This document shows, piece after piece, positions 44,683 to 52,126 of a stretch of 64,000 bases of DNA (the first letter of the stretch is position 1; each line of letters opens with the position of its first letter). The notes under the pieces were generated by a model that had not been told where the DNA came from, did not search any database, and saw nothing but the letters and a program-made list of their open reading frames with translations. A program made the translations under genes and the position numbers. The stretch covers positions 1,818,001 to 1,882,000 of the forward strand of contig NZ_CP077770.1 in the NCBI RefSeq assembly GCF_019134595.1. The letters are read 5' to 3'. Origin of the DNA: Pseudoalteromonas shioyasakiensis (GTDB lineage Bacteria > Pseudomonadota > Gammaproteobacteria > Enterobacterales > Alteromonadaceae).

Positions 44683-45149
44683 GCCTTTTACCTATGGCTG
44701 ATGCTTCAGCTAGTGAGAAAGACAAAATTGATGCATTAAGATGTATTAAAATGCGGAATCTTGTAGGAGCTGCAAACAATACAAAGTGGAATGAGCTCAT
44801 CTGTGAAGTGCGAGAATGGAAAAATTGGCAACCACCTTTTCGTTCGAAATGGGTAACTGGGCATATATCAGAATGGGATTGTGAGTGGTGCTATCATTTA
44901 CCATTTCCTTTTATCGGTGTTCAGTGGCTAGATTTATACTTTATTGAAGAGATAGTAGACGTCAGAAGGCATCACTTTATAAAAGAGCATGATCACTCTG
45001 AAAGCTTAATTGAGCTTTTAGATAAGATAGGTTTATCTTACGAAAAAGGTAAAACAACATTAAGAATTTGGGGATATCTTCCTAAGTGCCATGAGCTTTT
45101 TGATGAAACTAATAACTACATGTTGAATGTATTTAAACAAAGTCATTAA
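44679..45149 (+). CDS. Hypothetical protein, DUF6678-like
   Basis: A 156-aa cytoplasmic protein translated from an ATGA overlap with the kinase stop. The central part (NNTKWNELICEVREW, RSKWVTGHISEWDCEWCYH, IQWLDLYF-like VQWLDLYF) resembles what I remember of the DUF6678 family, whose role is unknown; this match is from memory and should be treated as tentative. No signal peptide or membrane segment. Tight coupling to the kinase suggests it is a substrate, regulator or partner. Confidence 0.65.
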   Translation: MSLLPMADASASEKDKIDALRCIKMRNLVGAANNTKWNELICEVREWKNWQPPFRSKWVTGHISEWDCEWCYHLPFPFIGVQWLDLYFIEEIVDVRRHHFIKEHDHSESLIELLDKIGLSYEKGKTTLRIWGYLPKCHELFDETNNYMLNVFKQSH

Positions 45150-45179
45150 AATTGATCGCAATAGTAAGGAATATGGCTG

Positions 45180-45392
45180 ATGAATCAATTAACAGAGAAA
45201 AAGATTACTTGTCCGTATTGTGGTGAGCAAATAGATATCTTACTGGATCCTGCAGACTTAAATCAGCAGTATATTGAAGATTGCCAGGTTTGCTGTAAAC
45301 CAATTAACTTTTTAGTTTTTGAAAGTATAGATGAAGAGCTTTCAGTTACAGTATCAAGTGATGATGAGAGTAGTGGTTTTTCTAATTTTTAG
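45180..45392 (+). CDS. CPXCG-motif cysteine-rich zinc-ribbon protein
   Basis: A 70-aa protein with two knuckles, ITCPYCGEQIDI and CQVCCKPINFLV, a zinc-ribbon pattern shared with the small CPXCG-motif family of gammaproteobacteria. It ends in an acidic tail rich in Ser, Asp and Glu. It is 30 bases downstream of the kinase-coupled gene and probably on the same transcript. Its function is unknown; the acidic Ser-rich tail could be a phosphorylation target of the kinase, which is only a guess. Confidence 0.85.
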   Translation: MNQLTEKKITCPYCGEQIDILLDPADLNQQYIEDCQVCCKPINFLVFESIDEELSVTVSSDDESSGFSNF

Positions 45393-45428
45393 AAATTAGA
45401 TTCTAAAACTTCTAATTTATGAAATAAA

Positions 45429-45450
45429 AAACCTGCTAAATAGCAGGTTT
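45429..45450. terminator. Bidirectional intrinsic terminator
   Basis: Perfect 10-bp stem aaacctgcta / tagcaggttt with a 2-nt loop (effectively a tetraloop), A-rich before and T-rich after. It serves the convergent CPXCG and glyoxalase genes. Confidence 0.9.
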
Positions 45451-45464
45451 GTGAGTAATTGGTT

Positions 45465-45995
45465 TTACTTATGCTCTTCAATTATCTCAGTGATCCCTTC
45501 AGCTGAGAGTATTTCTATCCAATACCCATCAGGGTCTTTAATAAAAGCTAGGCCTTTCATAGAGCCATCGTCTGGTTTTTTTACAAACTCAACTTCGTAT
45601 TTTGCAAAACGTTCGCACGCAGCGTAAACGTCTGGCACGCTAATACCAATATGGCCAAAGCCTTTTGGTTCATCATTTCCACTATGATAACCAGCAAAGC
45701 TGTCGTCGTTTTCTGTGCCCCAATTATGCGTAAGCTCGACAAGAGCTGGGCGGCGAAACACCCATTGTGCTTTTTCTTTATCGGTGCCTGTTGGCATGTC
45801 TTGCTCATAACCTAAAAAGTACAGCGTAAACTCCATTTTAGGAAAGTCATATTTACCCAGTAACTTCATGCCTAAAACGTTTTGGTAGAAATCTAAAGAA
45901 GGCTTTGGATCTTTAATGCGCAACATTGTTTGTTGCATTACGAAATCTTGCGTTGCATTTGCGATTTGTTCAGGTGATTCGTTGTAGTTAGACAT
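45465..45995 (-). CDS. gloA: Lactoylglutathione lyase (glyoxalase I)
   Basis: A 176-aa glyoxalase I that converts the hemithioacetal of methylglyoxal and glutathione to S-lactoylglutathione. Metal ligands are expected in [11 protein letters not shown] (Gln), [11 protein letters not shown] (Glu), [11 protein letters not shown] (His) and [10 protein letters not shown] (Glu). The length and the Gln ligand fit the longer, zinc-type class (human/Pseudomonas GloA3-like). The start MSNYNES is chosen because AAGGA would otherwise abut the earlier ATG with no spacer. An accagt-ttg-actggt dyad lies about 86-100 bases upstream. Confidence 0.95.
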   Translation of the reverse strand: MSNYNESPEQIANATQDFVMQQTMLRIKDPKPSLDFYQNVLGMKLLGKYDFPKMEFTLYFLGYEQDMPTGTDKEKAQWVFRRPALVELTHNWGTENDDSFAGYHSGNDEPKGFGHIGISVPDVYAACERFAKYEVEFVKKPDDGSMKGLAFIKDPDGYWIEILSAEGITEIIEEHK

Positions 45996-46130
45996 ACACA
46001 TCCTTTTTAACTGACATTAATGATGATGCACTCAGTCTAACATAACCAGATTACCCTTAAATTAATAAAAAATAATATTGACCAGTTTGACTGGTTGTGA
46101 AGAAATTAGCTTGCTAACTTACATAAAAAA

Positions 46131-46146
46131 CCGCCTCAACAGGCGG
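46131..46146 (-). terminator. Intrinsic terminator after the VF530-family gene
   Basis: Stem ccgcct / aggcgg with a 4-nt loop, followed by TTTTTTAT on the minus strand; about 40 bases past the stop. Confidence 0.88.
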
Positions 46147-46184
46147 CTCTTATAAATTGACAGCTTGTAACTAGCAATTGTTAA

Positions 46185-46601
46185 TTAGTTGCCCCAAGGA
46201 TTACTCGCACTTGAACGTTGTTTGCGGGTTCGTGCTTGTTGCTTGGCTTCTTTTTTAGCGTGAATGCGTTTAGCGTCGGTAAAACTTAACTCACAAGGTT
46301 CACCTGGTTTCTGATCTGCAGGGATCACGCGATCGCGAGGTGGCAGCTCGTAGTTTACATCGTCTGGGCGTGGTAAATTTTTAAGGCGATACAAATAAAA
46401 GTTTTCTACTTTTTCTTGTGCCCATTGGGTTTTACGTAAAAACTTAACCGCAGATTTTACATCTGGGTTATTCTTAAAGCAGTTCAAACGCATATAGGCG
46501 TGGAGTAATTCCCAGCCATATTGTTCGACAAGCTCTGTCACGACTTGCTCGATACCAACACCTTGCAGTGGGTTATTGCTGAAAATTTCTTTATTACTCA
46601 T
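46185..46601 (-). CDS. VF530-family (DUF2132) putative DNA-binding protein
   Basis: A 138-aa protein. The first 75 residues (NPLQGVGIEQVVTELVEQYGW, LHAYMRLNCFKNNPDVKSAVKFLRKT given as the positions about 28-55) match the small VF530 family, for which a Vibrio structure and a proposed DNA-binding role exist. A proline-rich linker (LPRPDDVNYELPPRD) and a lysine/arginine-rich tail (HAKKEAKQQARTRKQR) follow, making the protein basic. No partner gene is evident. Molecular function remains unproven. Confidence 0.85.
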   Translation of the reverse strand: MSNKEIFSNNPLQGVGIEQVVTELVEQYGWELLHAYMRLNCFKNNPDVKSAVKFLRKTQWAQEKVENFYLYRLKNLPRPDDVNYELPPRDRVIPADQKPGEPCELSFTDAKRIHAKKEAKQQARTRKQRSSASNPWGN

Positions 46602-46691
46602 TAGACTTTCCGGTATTACAAAACTAGGGTAAGTATAATTGCCTTTACCCTAGTTTTATAGCTAACTTGCTAAGAATGTTTATATTCGAGC

Positions 46692-47684
46692 TTAATCTTT
46701 ACAATTGACCACTACACGGCCGCGAATTTCACCTTTTAATAGGGCTTCTGCATTCGCAACGGCTTCAGAAAGAGGAATTTCTTGCGAAATAGCATCGAGG
46801 TATTGAGCTTCTACTAACTCACTTAGACGTTGCCATGCTTCAATTCGGTCTGCTTTAGGGCGCATTACACTATCAATACCCATTAGGCTGATACCACGAA
46901 GAATAAACGGCGCTACTGTTGCCGGAAAGTCCATACCTTGTGCTAAACCACAGGCCGTTACAACACCACCATATTTAATCGATGCACATACATTTGCAAG
47001 GGTGTGGCTACCCACAGAATCAATTGCACCAGCGAATTGCTCTTTTGCCAGTGGTTTACCAGGCGCTGAGAATTCTTCGCGAGATAAAACGCGTTTTGCG
47101 CCTAGTTTTTCAAGGTGCTCTGCTTCGTTCATTCGTCCTGTTGTAGCAACAACATCAAAGCCAAGTTTATTTAATAAGTAAATAGCAAAACTACCCACGC
47201 CACCATTAGCACCGGTAACAAGAATTTCACCGCTTTGGGGTGTGATACCTTGTTTTTCTAATGCGATAATACTTAGCATTGCCGTATAACCTGCAGTACC
47301 AATTTGCATAGCCTGTTTTGATGTTAAATTAGCGGGGAGGGGGATGAGCCAATCAGCACTCATAGATGCTTTTGAACTCAAACCACCTAGGTATTTCTCA
47401 CCAACACCAAAGCCATTTAAAAGGACTTTATCACCTACTTTAAATTCATCGCTTTTAGAGTCTGTTACTGTGCCTGCAAGGTCTATCCCTGGGATCATAG
47501 GAAATGCTCTTACCACAGGGCCTTTACCTGTAATCGCTAGGGCATCTTTGTAATTCAACGTACTGTAGTCAACATCTATATTTACATCGTGCTGGTGGAT
47601 GCTCTCTACAGGAAAGTCTGTGTATTCGGCGCGATAGCCTTGATCATCTTTGTTGATAACTACCGATTTTACTGATGTTGTCAT
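46692..47684 (-). CDS. acuI: Acrylyl-CoA reductase (YhdH/AcuI-type MDR)
   Basis: A 330-aa medium-chain dehydrogenase/reductase without zinc-binding cysteines. Motifs are DYSTLNYKDALAITGKGPVVR, MIPGIDLAGTV and the NADPH-binding GANGGVGSFAIYLL. AcuI reduces acrylyl-CoA to propionyl-CoA in DMSP/acrylate catabolism and removes a reactive electrophile. The TetR gene just upstream and the palindrome 14-26 bases before the start show that it is controlled locally. Shine-Dalgarno aggag precedes the ATG. Confidence 0.93.
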   Translation of the reverse strand: MTTSVKSVVINKDDQGYRAEYTDFPVESIHQHDVNIDVDYSTLNYKDALAITGKGPVVRAFPMIPGIDLAGTVTDSKSDEFKVGDKVLLNGFGVGEKYLGGLSSKASMSADWLIPLPANLTSKQAMQIGTAGYTAMLSIIALEKQGITPQSGEILVTGANGGVGSFAIYLLNKLGFDVVATTGRMNEAEHLEKLGAKRVLSREEFSAPGKPLAKEQFAGAIDSVGSHTLANVCASIKYGGVVTACGLAQGMDFPATVAPFILRGISLMGIDSVMRPKADRIEAWQRLSELVEAQYLDAISQEIPLSEAVANAEALLKGEIRGRVVVNCKD

Positions 47685-47697
47685 GGTGACTCCTTTT

Positions 47698-47710
47698 AGA
47701 CCGATCGTCT
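47698..47710. promoter_or_regulatory. TetR-type operator before acuI
   Basis: AGACCGATCGTCT, sharing AGACCGATCG with the site at 48391. It sits 14-26 bases upstream of the acuI start in the 61-bp gap between tetR and acuI. Confidence 0.78.
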
Positions 47711-47745
47711 TTTAATGGTTAAAATAAAACCGTATTTAAACGGCT

Positions 47746-48378
47746 TTATAAAATTAAGCGTAAAAATTGTGCTGTATAAAGGGTAAGCGGTTCACTTGAT
47801 TTATCAAGTTTAGAGCGCATCACTGCACCTTCCCAGCCAATCCAGAAGAACTCAGCAAGCATTTTACAATCTGATGACTGAGGAATTTGCTTTTGCTTTT
47901 TAGCATCAACTAAGCATTGCTCAATTAAAGCTTGCCAGTTTGCGTAAGCCTGCTTAATACGGTCAATCATTGGCTCATCAAGGTGACTGATTTCTTGGTT
48001 TAAATTACCAATTAAGCAACCGCGATTAAAATCAAACTTTGCCATGCCTTGTTTAGCGTCATTGGCAAACAGCACAATCCTCTCAAGAGGGGTTGTTGCA
48101 TCGTTGGTAAGGTGGCGTTTTAACTTTGCCTGAAAATAGCTGTCGTAAGCATCAATGAGTGCTAAGCCAAAATCATTCTTACTTTTGAAGTAATGATAAA
48201 AAGAGCCCTTAGGTACCTGCGCTGATTTTAAGATTAAATCAATGCCAGTTGCACTAAAGCCTTTTTCGGTTAATACAGCTAAACCCGTATTAATTAATAG
48301 GGCACGAGTATCTGCATTCGAACGCGCTATTTTTGGTGGCCTGCCGCGACGGCTTGGCACAGAGTTATTTGTTTCCAT
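47746..48378 (-). CDS. TetR-family regulator, AcuR/NemR-like
   Basis: A 210-aa TetR protein. A basic leader RRGRPPKIARS precedes the helix-turn-helix KGFSATGIDLILKSAQVPKGSFYHYF. The ligand domain has GCLIGNLNQEISH and WIGWEGAVMRSKL, typical of AcuR and NemR, which sense acrylate or electrophiles. It is upstream of acuI in the same direction, with palindromes in front of both genes, so it probably represses itself and acuI. Confidence 0.9.
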   Translation of the reverse strand: METNNSVPSRRGRPPKIARSNADTRALLINTGLAVLTEKGFSATGIDLILKSAQVPKGSFYHYFKSKNDFGLALIDAYDSYFQAKLKRHLTNDATTPLERIVLFANDAKQGMAKFDFNRGCLIGNLNQEISHLDEPMIDRIKQAYANWQALIEQCLVDAKKQKQIPQSSDCKMLAEFFWIGWEGAVMRSKLDKSSEPLTLYTAQFLRLIL

Positions 48379-48390
48379 GACGAGTATATT

Positions 48391-48403
48391 AGACCGATCG
48401 GTT
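48391..48403. promoter_or_regulatory. TetR-type operator before tetR
   Basis: AGACCGATCGGTT containing the perfect palindrome ACCGATCGGT, 13-25 bases upstream of the TetR start. Shares its core with the acuI operator. Confidence 0.8.
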
Positions 48404-48428
48404 TTTAATATGCAAGTATTAAATTGAC

Positions 48429-48468
48429 TAAATTGTAATCATCATAAATTTGTCATGATTACAATTTA
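48429..48468. repeat. Perfect inverted repeat in the tetR-rmf gap
   Basis: Arms taaattgtaatcat (48429-48442) and its exact reverse complement (48455-48468) flank a 12-nt loop. It lies between genes transcribed away from each other, so it is not an obvious terminator for either. Confidence 0.85.
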
Positions 48469-48752
48469 ATTGGGAACTTTGCCGAAATAGGTTAGGTCAC
48501 AAATAATGAAGCTAAAAGAGCTGTATCGTTTTTAGCTGAATTTAAGTGTATTAATAGATGGTTTTAGTTAAAGAGGTACGACCACTTAGTCATTTAAAAT
48601 GTTAATTCATTTGAGCATCAGCACGTTAGTTATTGTCAATTTATTTAATTGCTTTTTGCTATTTGAATTTAACAGTTTTATTAACTATTCATTAAATGTA
48701 GATGTCAATTTCGCTACATATCTATAAATATAAAAAGGTGAGGATATTACCT

Positions 48753-48923
48753 ATGAAGAGACAGAAAAGAGATCGTTTAGAAAGAGCTCATTCTCAAGGT
48801 TATAAAGCAGGCTTGGCAGGCCGTTCCAAAGAACAATGCCCTTATCAACAAATCGACCCTAAATCTGAATGGTTAGGTGGCTGGCGAGAAGCCATTGAAA
48901 ACCGAAACATGTTTAAAACTTAA
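48753..48923 (+). CDS. rmf: Ribosome modulation factor
   Basis: A 56-aa RMF, which pairs 70S ribosomes into inactive 100S dimers in stationary phase. The N terminus MKRQKRDRLERAHSQGYKAG and the segments AGRSKEQCPYQ and EWLGGWREA follow E. coli RMF nearly residue for residue. The start at 48753 gives the normal length, with AGGTGAGG about 9 bases upstream; a longer frame would add 17 unrelated residues. Strong terminator follows. Confidence 0.97.
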   Translation: MKRQKRDRLERAHSQGYKAGLAGRSKEQCPYQQIDPKSEWLGGWREAIENRNMFKT

Positions 48924-48943
48924 TATAGGCACCTTATTTACGC

Positions 48944-48970
48944 AAAAAAGCCCCATCTAGGGGCTTTTTT
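48944..48970 (+). terminator. Intrinsic terminator of rmf
   Basis: Stem aaaaaagcccc / ggggctttttt with a 5-nt loop, 20 bases after the rmf stop, with a T tract. Confidence 0.95.
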
Positions 48971-48989
48971 GTATCTGCACATCAATATT

Positions 48990-49151
48990 ATACCAATCCG
49001 CAATAATACTTAATCATTTTGAGGGATTAAACCTGTCGCTATCTGCGTTAAAAATTTCTGATTTAGAACAACTAAATAACGAAATTTTTGCCTTGCTATC
49101 AACGAGGTTTTCTTGCCTCAAAATAGATCACTTAATTAAGCGAATTGGTAT
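48990..49151. repeat. Palindromic intergenic element (MITE/REP-like)
   Basis: About 162 bp with terminal inverted repeats ATACCAATCCGC and GCGAATTGGTAT. Inner parts also pair: TTTTGAGG with CCTCAAAA, AAAAATTTC with GAAATTTTTG, and TCGCTAT.. with ..ATAGCA-type blocks, so the whole element can fold into one long hairpin with a small loop near aacaactaa. It has no coding capacity. The right end abuts the fabA stop codon. I recall similar 'taccaat' elements as multicopy in Pseudoalteromonas genomes. Confidence 0.85.
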
Positions 49152-49666
49152 TAGAATGCAGATGTATCTTGGAAAAGACCTACTTTAAGATCTTTTGCTT
49201 CATAGATTACGCGGCCATCTACTTCTACAGTACCATCAGCCATACCCATGAATAATTTACGTTTAATAACACGCTTCATGTCTAAACGATAAGTTACTTT
49301 TTTAGCTGTTGGTAAGATTTGACCTGTGAATTTAACTTCACCTACACCAAGTGCACGCCCAAGACCCGGGCCACCAGACCAACCAAGGAAGAAACCAACT
49401 AATTGCCACATAGCATCAAGACCAAGACAACCAGGCATTACTGGGTCACCTTTAAAGTGACAGTCAAAGAACCAAAGATCAGGATTGATATCTAGTTCTG
49501 CAACGATTTGACCTTTACCGTGCTCACCACCATCTGCAGTGATAGAGATAATGCGGTCCATCATTAGCATATTGTCACTTGGTAAACGACAGTTGCCTTC
49601 ACCGAACATTTCACCTTGACCGCAAAGGACCAATTCTTCTTTTGTATAGCTGTTTTTAGGTTCCAT
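49151..49666 (-). CDS. fabA: 3-hydroxydecanoyl-ACP dehydratase/isomerase
   Basis: A 171-aa hotdog-fold enzyme that dehydrates 3-hydroxydecanoyl-ACP and isomerises it to cis-3-decenoyl-ACP, the branch point of anaerobic unsaturated fatty acid synthesis. The active-site His lies in [22 protein letters not shown], quoted here as about residues 70-91, with the Asp further on in [20 protein letters not shown] at 49666 aligns with the E. coli start and has GAGAG nearby; an ATG three codons earlier is possible. A perfect FabR-like palindrome lies 35-58 bases upstream. Confidence 0.96.
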   Translation of the reverse strand: MEPKNSYTKEELVLCGQGEMFGEGNCRLPSDNMLMMDRIISITADGGEHGKGQIVAELDINPDLWFFDCHFKGDPVMPGCLGLDAMWQLVGFFLGWSGGPGLGRALGVGEVKFTGQILPTAKKVTYRLDMKRVIKRKLFMGMADGTVEVDGRVIYEAKDLKVGLFQDTSAF

Positions 49667-49700
49667 AACTCTCATTCATCGCTTAGAAATTGCCCCGTAC

Positions 49701-49724
49701 TTTAGCGTACACTTGTACGCTAAA
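49701..49724. promoter_or_regulatory. FabR-like operator before fabA
   Basis: A 24-bp perfect palindrome with arms TTTAGCGTACA and TGTACGCTAAA around a 2-base centre. AGCGTACA...TGTACGCT closely resembles the FabR site at E. coli fabA and fabB. fabR itself is not in the window. Confidence 0.85.
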
Positions 49725-49873
49725 CAACTCGGAGCAGTTAATTATTTGCTATTTTTCGCTTGTTTTATGACCATTTAATTAAACTGTCGCTGATAAAGGG
49801 AGATAAAACCGCGCATTGTGAAGTAAAAATCATTATAATTGCTGTGATTCTTTAACCAGTCTAAAGGAAATTT

Positions 49874-50731
49874 ATGATCCTTTTTGTAAACTCACTGACA
49901 GTGATTGATTTTTCTTACTTGTGTAATAAACGCGGCGCAGTTGGCGAGAGCTGGATTGTGGATTTAACTCTGCACGGTCAATTAAATGATGAGTCGATGG
50001 TGCTTGATTTTGGCTTAGTTAAAAAGCAAATCAAGGGCATTATTGATAACTGTATCGACCATAAACTTGCTGTGCCAGCTTCTCTAAACGGTTCACTAAC
50101 ACAGCATGCTGAGCACAGCGTGCTAGATTGTCACTTTGGTGATAATTATCACTTAGCTATGAGCGCTCCTAATCAAGCATATTGTTTAATCGATGCAGAT
50201 GTTATTGATGAAAAATCTGTAACTGAGTTTTTAATAAAAACTATTATGCCTGAGCTCCCTAGCAACATCGAAAAGATTGAAATTAATTTATACCCAGAGC
50301 ATAGCCAAAGTTTTTATTATCATTACAGCCATGGTCTTAAAAAGCACGATGGTAATTGTCAGCGTATTATTCATGGCCATCGCTCACAAATTGGTATTAG
50401 CCTTGATGGTATGGCTATGCCTCGCTTACAAAAAGAGTGGGCAGATAAATGGGAAGATATTTACTTAGCAACAGCTGAAGATGAAATTAATAAATCTGAC
50501 CTTAAGCATGTAACTGCACAAGAGAACGATATCTGCTTTGCTTATACATCACAGCAGGGCTATTTTGAAATGGCGATAGACAAATCACGCTGCGACATTT
50601 TACCTTGCGATACTACGGTTGAGTGCATTGCTGACTACTTAAGTTCACAAGTTAAAAACCAATACCCTGATTCAGAAGTTAAAATTACAGCTTACGAAGG
50701 GGTTGGCAAGGGGTCAATCAGTTATGCGTAA
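49874..50731 (+). CDS. PTPS-superfamily protein with two tandem units (6-carboxytetrahydropterin synthase-like)
   Basis: A 285-aa protein of the 6-pyruvoyl-tetrahydropterin synthase superfamily. The first unit (about 1-135) keeps LTVIDFSYL, MVLDFGLVKKQIKGI and IDHKL but lacks a clear HGH zinc site. The second (about 140-285) has FYYHYSHGLKKHDGNCQRI with HGHRSQIGI (zinc histidines and the catalytic-type Cys), and ends VECIADYLSSQV. QueD-like activity in queuosine synthesis is possible, but this long form is a separate gammaproteobacterial branch of unclear role. It overlaps the M23 peptidase gene by 8 bases. Confidence 0.82.
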   Translation: MILFVNSLTVIDFSYLCNKRGAVGESWIVDLTLHGQLNDESMVLDFGLVKKQIKGIIDNCIDHKLAVPASLNGSLTQHAEHSVLDCHFGDNYHLAMSAPNQAYCLIDADVIDEKSVTEFLIKTIMPELPSNIEKIEINLYPEHSQSFYYHYSHGLKKHDGNCQRIIHGHRSQIGISLDGMAMPRLQKEWADKWEDIYLATAEDEINKSDLKHVTAQENDICFAYTSQQGYFEMAIDKSRCDILPCDTTVECIADYLSSQVKNQYPDSEVKITAYEGVGKGSISYA

Positions 50732-51542
50732 AGGATTACTAATAGCAGCATTTGCAGGATTGTTTTCTTTAACTGCAAATGCTGTTGAATTAAAAGGACA
50801 TTTAACTCAAGGCGGTTTAGTAACAGGCAAAATTGAAGGTGCTAAAAGTGTCAGCTTCAATGGTGAGCCACTTAAGCTTTCAAAAAATGGTGAGTTTGTG
50901 TTTGGCTTTGGTCGTGATGCTAAGACAAATCATAGCCTTTCTTGGGTTGATAATGCTGGTGTTAGCCACGATCAAGCAATTTTGATCACAAAACGTGATT
51001 ACAAAATTGATAAAATCACCGGTGTTGCAAAAAAATATGTTTCGCCACCTAAAGAAGTGTCTGAGCGTATTAGCCGTGAAGCTGTAGCTGTACGTAAAGC
51101 TAGGCAAGTCAATTCTGACTTACCATACTTTTTAGACCCTGTTTATAAGCCTGCGACCGGGCGTATCTCAGGTGTTTATGGTAGCCAGCGTTACTTTAAT
51201 GGTGAGCCTCGCCGCCCGCACTTTGGTTTAGACATTGCCAATAAAACGGGTAGTCCAGTATATGCGCCAGTTAGTGGTACGGTGGTTTTTGCTGATGCAG
51301 ACTTATATTACTCTGGTGGTACCCTAATTCTTGACCATGGCCATGGCGTAACCTCGACTTACATTCATTTAAGCAAGTTAGATGTAAAAGTAGGGGATGA
51401 AATTAAGCGTGGCGATAAAATTGCGGAGATCGGTGCGACTGGTCGCGTAACTGGCCCTCATTTAGACTGGCGTTTTAATTGGAAAAATGAACGCCTTGAC
51501 CCTGCGCTAATGATGCAAGACACATTAGCTAATAAAAAGTAG
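50724..51542 (+). CDS. Exported M23-family peptidase
   Basis: A 272-aa LytM/M23 endopeptidase-like protein, with a signal peptide (1-20, cleavage after ANA). The beta-sandwich N-terminal part is followed by the M23 domain: HFGLDIANKTG (H-x-G-x-D), TYIHLSKL and GPHLDWRFNW. The last motif is normally HxH; here the second His is Asp, as in a recognised subgroup of M23 proteins, so activity is likely modified. The start MRKGLLIA is chosen for the Shine-Dalgarno aagggg, and gives an 8-base overlap with the previous gene. Acts on cell-wall crosslinks or regulates amidases. Confidence 0.9.
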   Translation: MRKGLLIAAFAGLFSLTANAVELKGHLTQGGLVTGKIEGAKSVSFNGEPLKLSKNGEFVFGFGRDAKTNHSLSWVDNAGVSHDQAILITKRDYKIDKITGVAKKYVSPPKEVSERISREAVAVRKARQVNSDLPYFLDPVYKPATGRISGVYGSQRYFNGEPRRPHFGLDIANKTGSPVYAPVSGTVVFADADLYYSGGTLILDHGHGVTSTYIHLSKLDVKVGDEIKRGDKIAEIGATGRVTGPHLDWRFNWKNERLDPALMMQDTLANKK

Positions 51543-51547
51543 AGACT

Positions 51548-51982
51548 ATGACACAACAAATCGATCGTGACGCTATTATTGCACAGCGTATTGCTGACTC
51601 AACAACGTCGGTAACAAAAACTGTTTTTCCTGGCCGTACCAACCACCACAATACTTTGTTTGGCGGTGACGCGTTGGCATGGATGGATGAAGTAGCGTTT
51701 ATTGCTGCTACACGTTTTTGTCGTAAGCCACTTGTAACGATTTCGTCTGACCGTGTAGATTTCAAAGAAGCCATTCCGGCAGGTACATTTGCAGAGCTTA
51801 TTTCTAAAGTTGTACACGTAGGTAACACTAGCCTTAAAGTAGATGTTGAAATCTTTTTAGAAAGGATGCACAAAGACGATAAACACTTAGCTATTTCTGG
51901 CAGCTTTACGTTTGTAGCGGTTGATGATAACCACAGACCAACTCCAGTTGTATGCGATAAAATGATCAACGGTTTCGAATAA
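51548..51982 (+). CDS. Acyl-CoA thioesterase, YciA-like hotdog fold
   Basis: A 144-aa hotdog thioesterase. The active-site segment is NHHNTLFGGDALAWMDEVAFIAA, cited here as about residues 32-54, with the Asp of GGD-ALAWMD. VTISSDRVDFKEAIPAG is typical of YciA/acyl-CoA thioester hydrolases. It hydrolyses acyl-CoAs to free acids. It sits 5 bases after the M23 gene and ends the PTPS-M23-thioesterase transcript. Confidence 0.92.
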   Translation: MTQQIDRDAIIAQRIADSTTSVTKTVFPGRTNHHNTLFGGDALAWMDEVAFIAATRFCRKPLVTISSDRVDFKEAIPAGTFAELISKVVHVGNTSLKVDVEIFLERMHKDDKHLAISGSFTFVAVDDNHRPTPVVCDKMINGFE

Positions 51983-52004
51983 AACTGTCTGAAAGTTTTA
52001 ACTG

Positions 52005-52030
52005 AATTAAGTACCTTAGGGTACTTAATT
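52005..52030 (+). terminator. Intrinsic terminator after the thioesterase gene
   Basis: Perfect 11-bp stem aattaagtacc / ggtacttaatt with a 4-nt loop, followed by ttaat, 22 bases after the stop. Confidence 0.8.
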
Positions 52031-52126
52031 TAATACCCATAAAGAACACATCATACTATGATTGTTTTAAGTATATCTCAGCAAGGAACAATATATGCAA
52101 CTATAAATAATCAAAGGGGGAGTGCG

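Larger units (their letters stand above)
48379..48752. other. Intergenic region between tetR and rmf
   Basis: A 374-bp divergent region. It contains the tetR operator (48391-48403), a perfect 14-bp inverted repeat (48429-48468), a second weaker hairpin (about 48510-48537) and the rmf upstream region. I see no protein gene. Confidence 0.6.

Noticed and set aside
48702..48752. Longer version of RMF starting at 48702
   Set aside because: The extra 17 residues are absent from RMF proteins and the ATG at 48753 aligns exactly with E. coli RMF.
52058..52126. Upstream ATG of the EEP-family gene
   Set aside because: It has no ribosome site, and the added residues (polar, ending NNQRGSA) would precede the natural N-terminal membrane segment; the ATG at 52127 has a strong purine-rich site.
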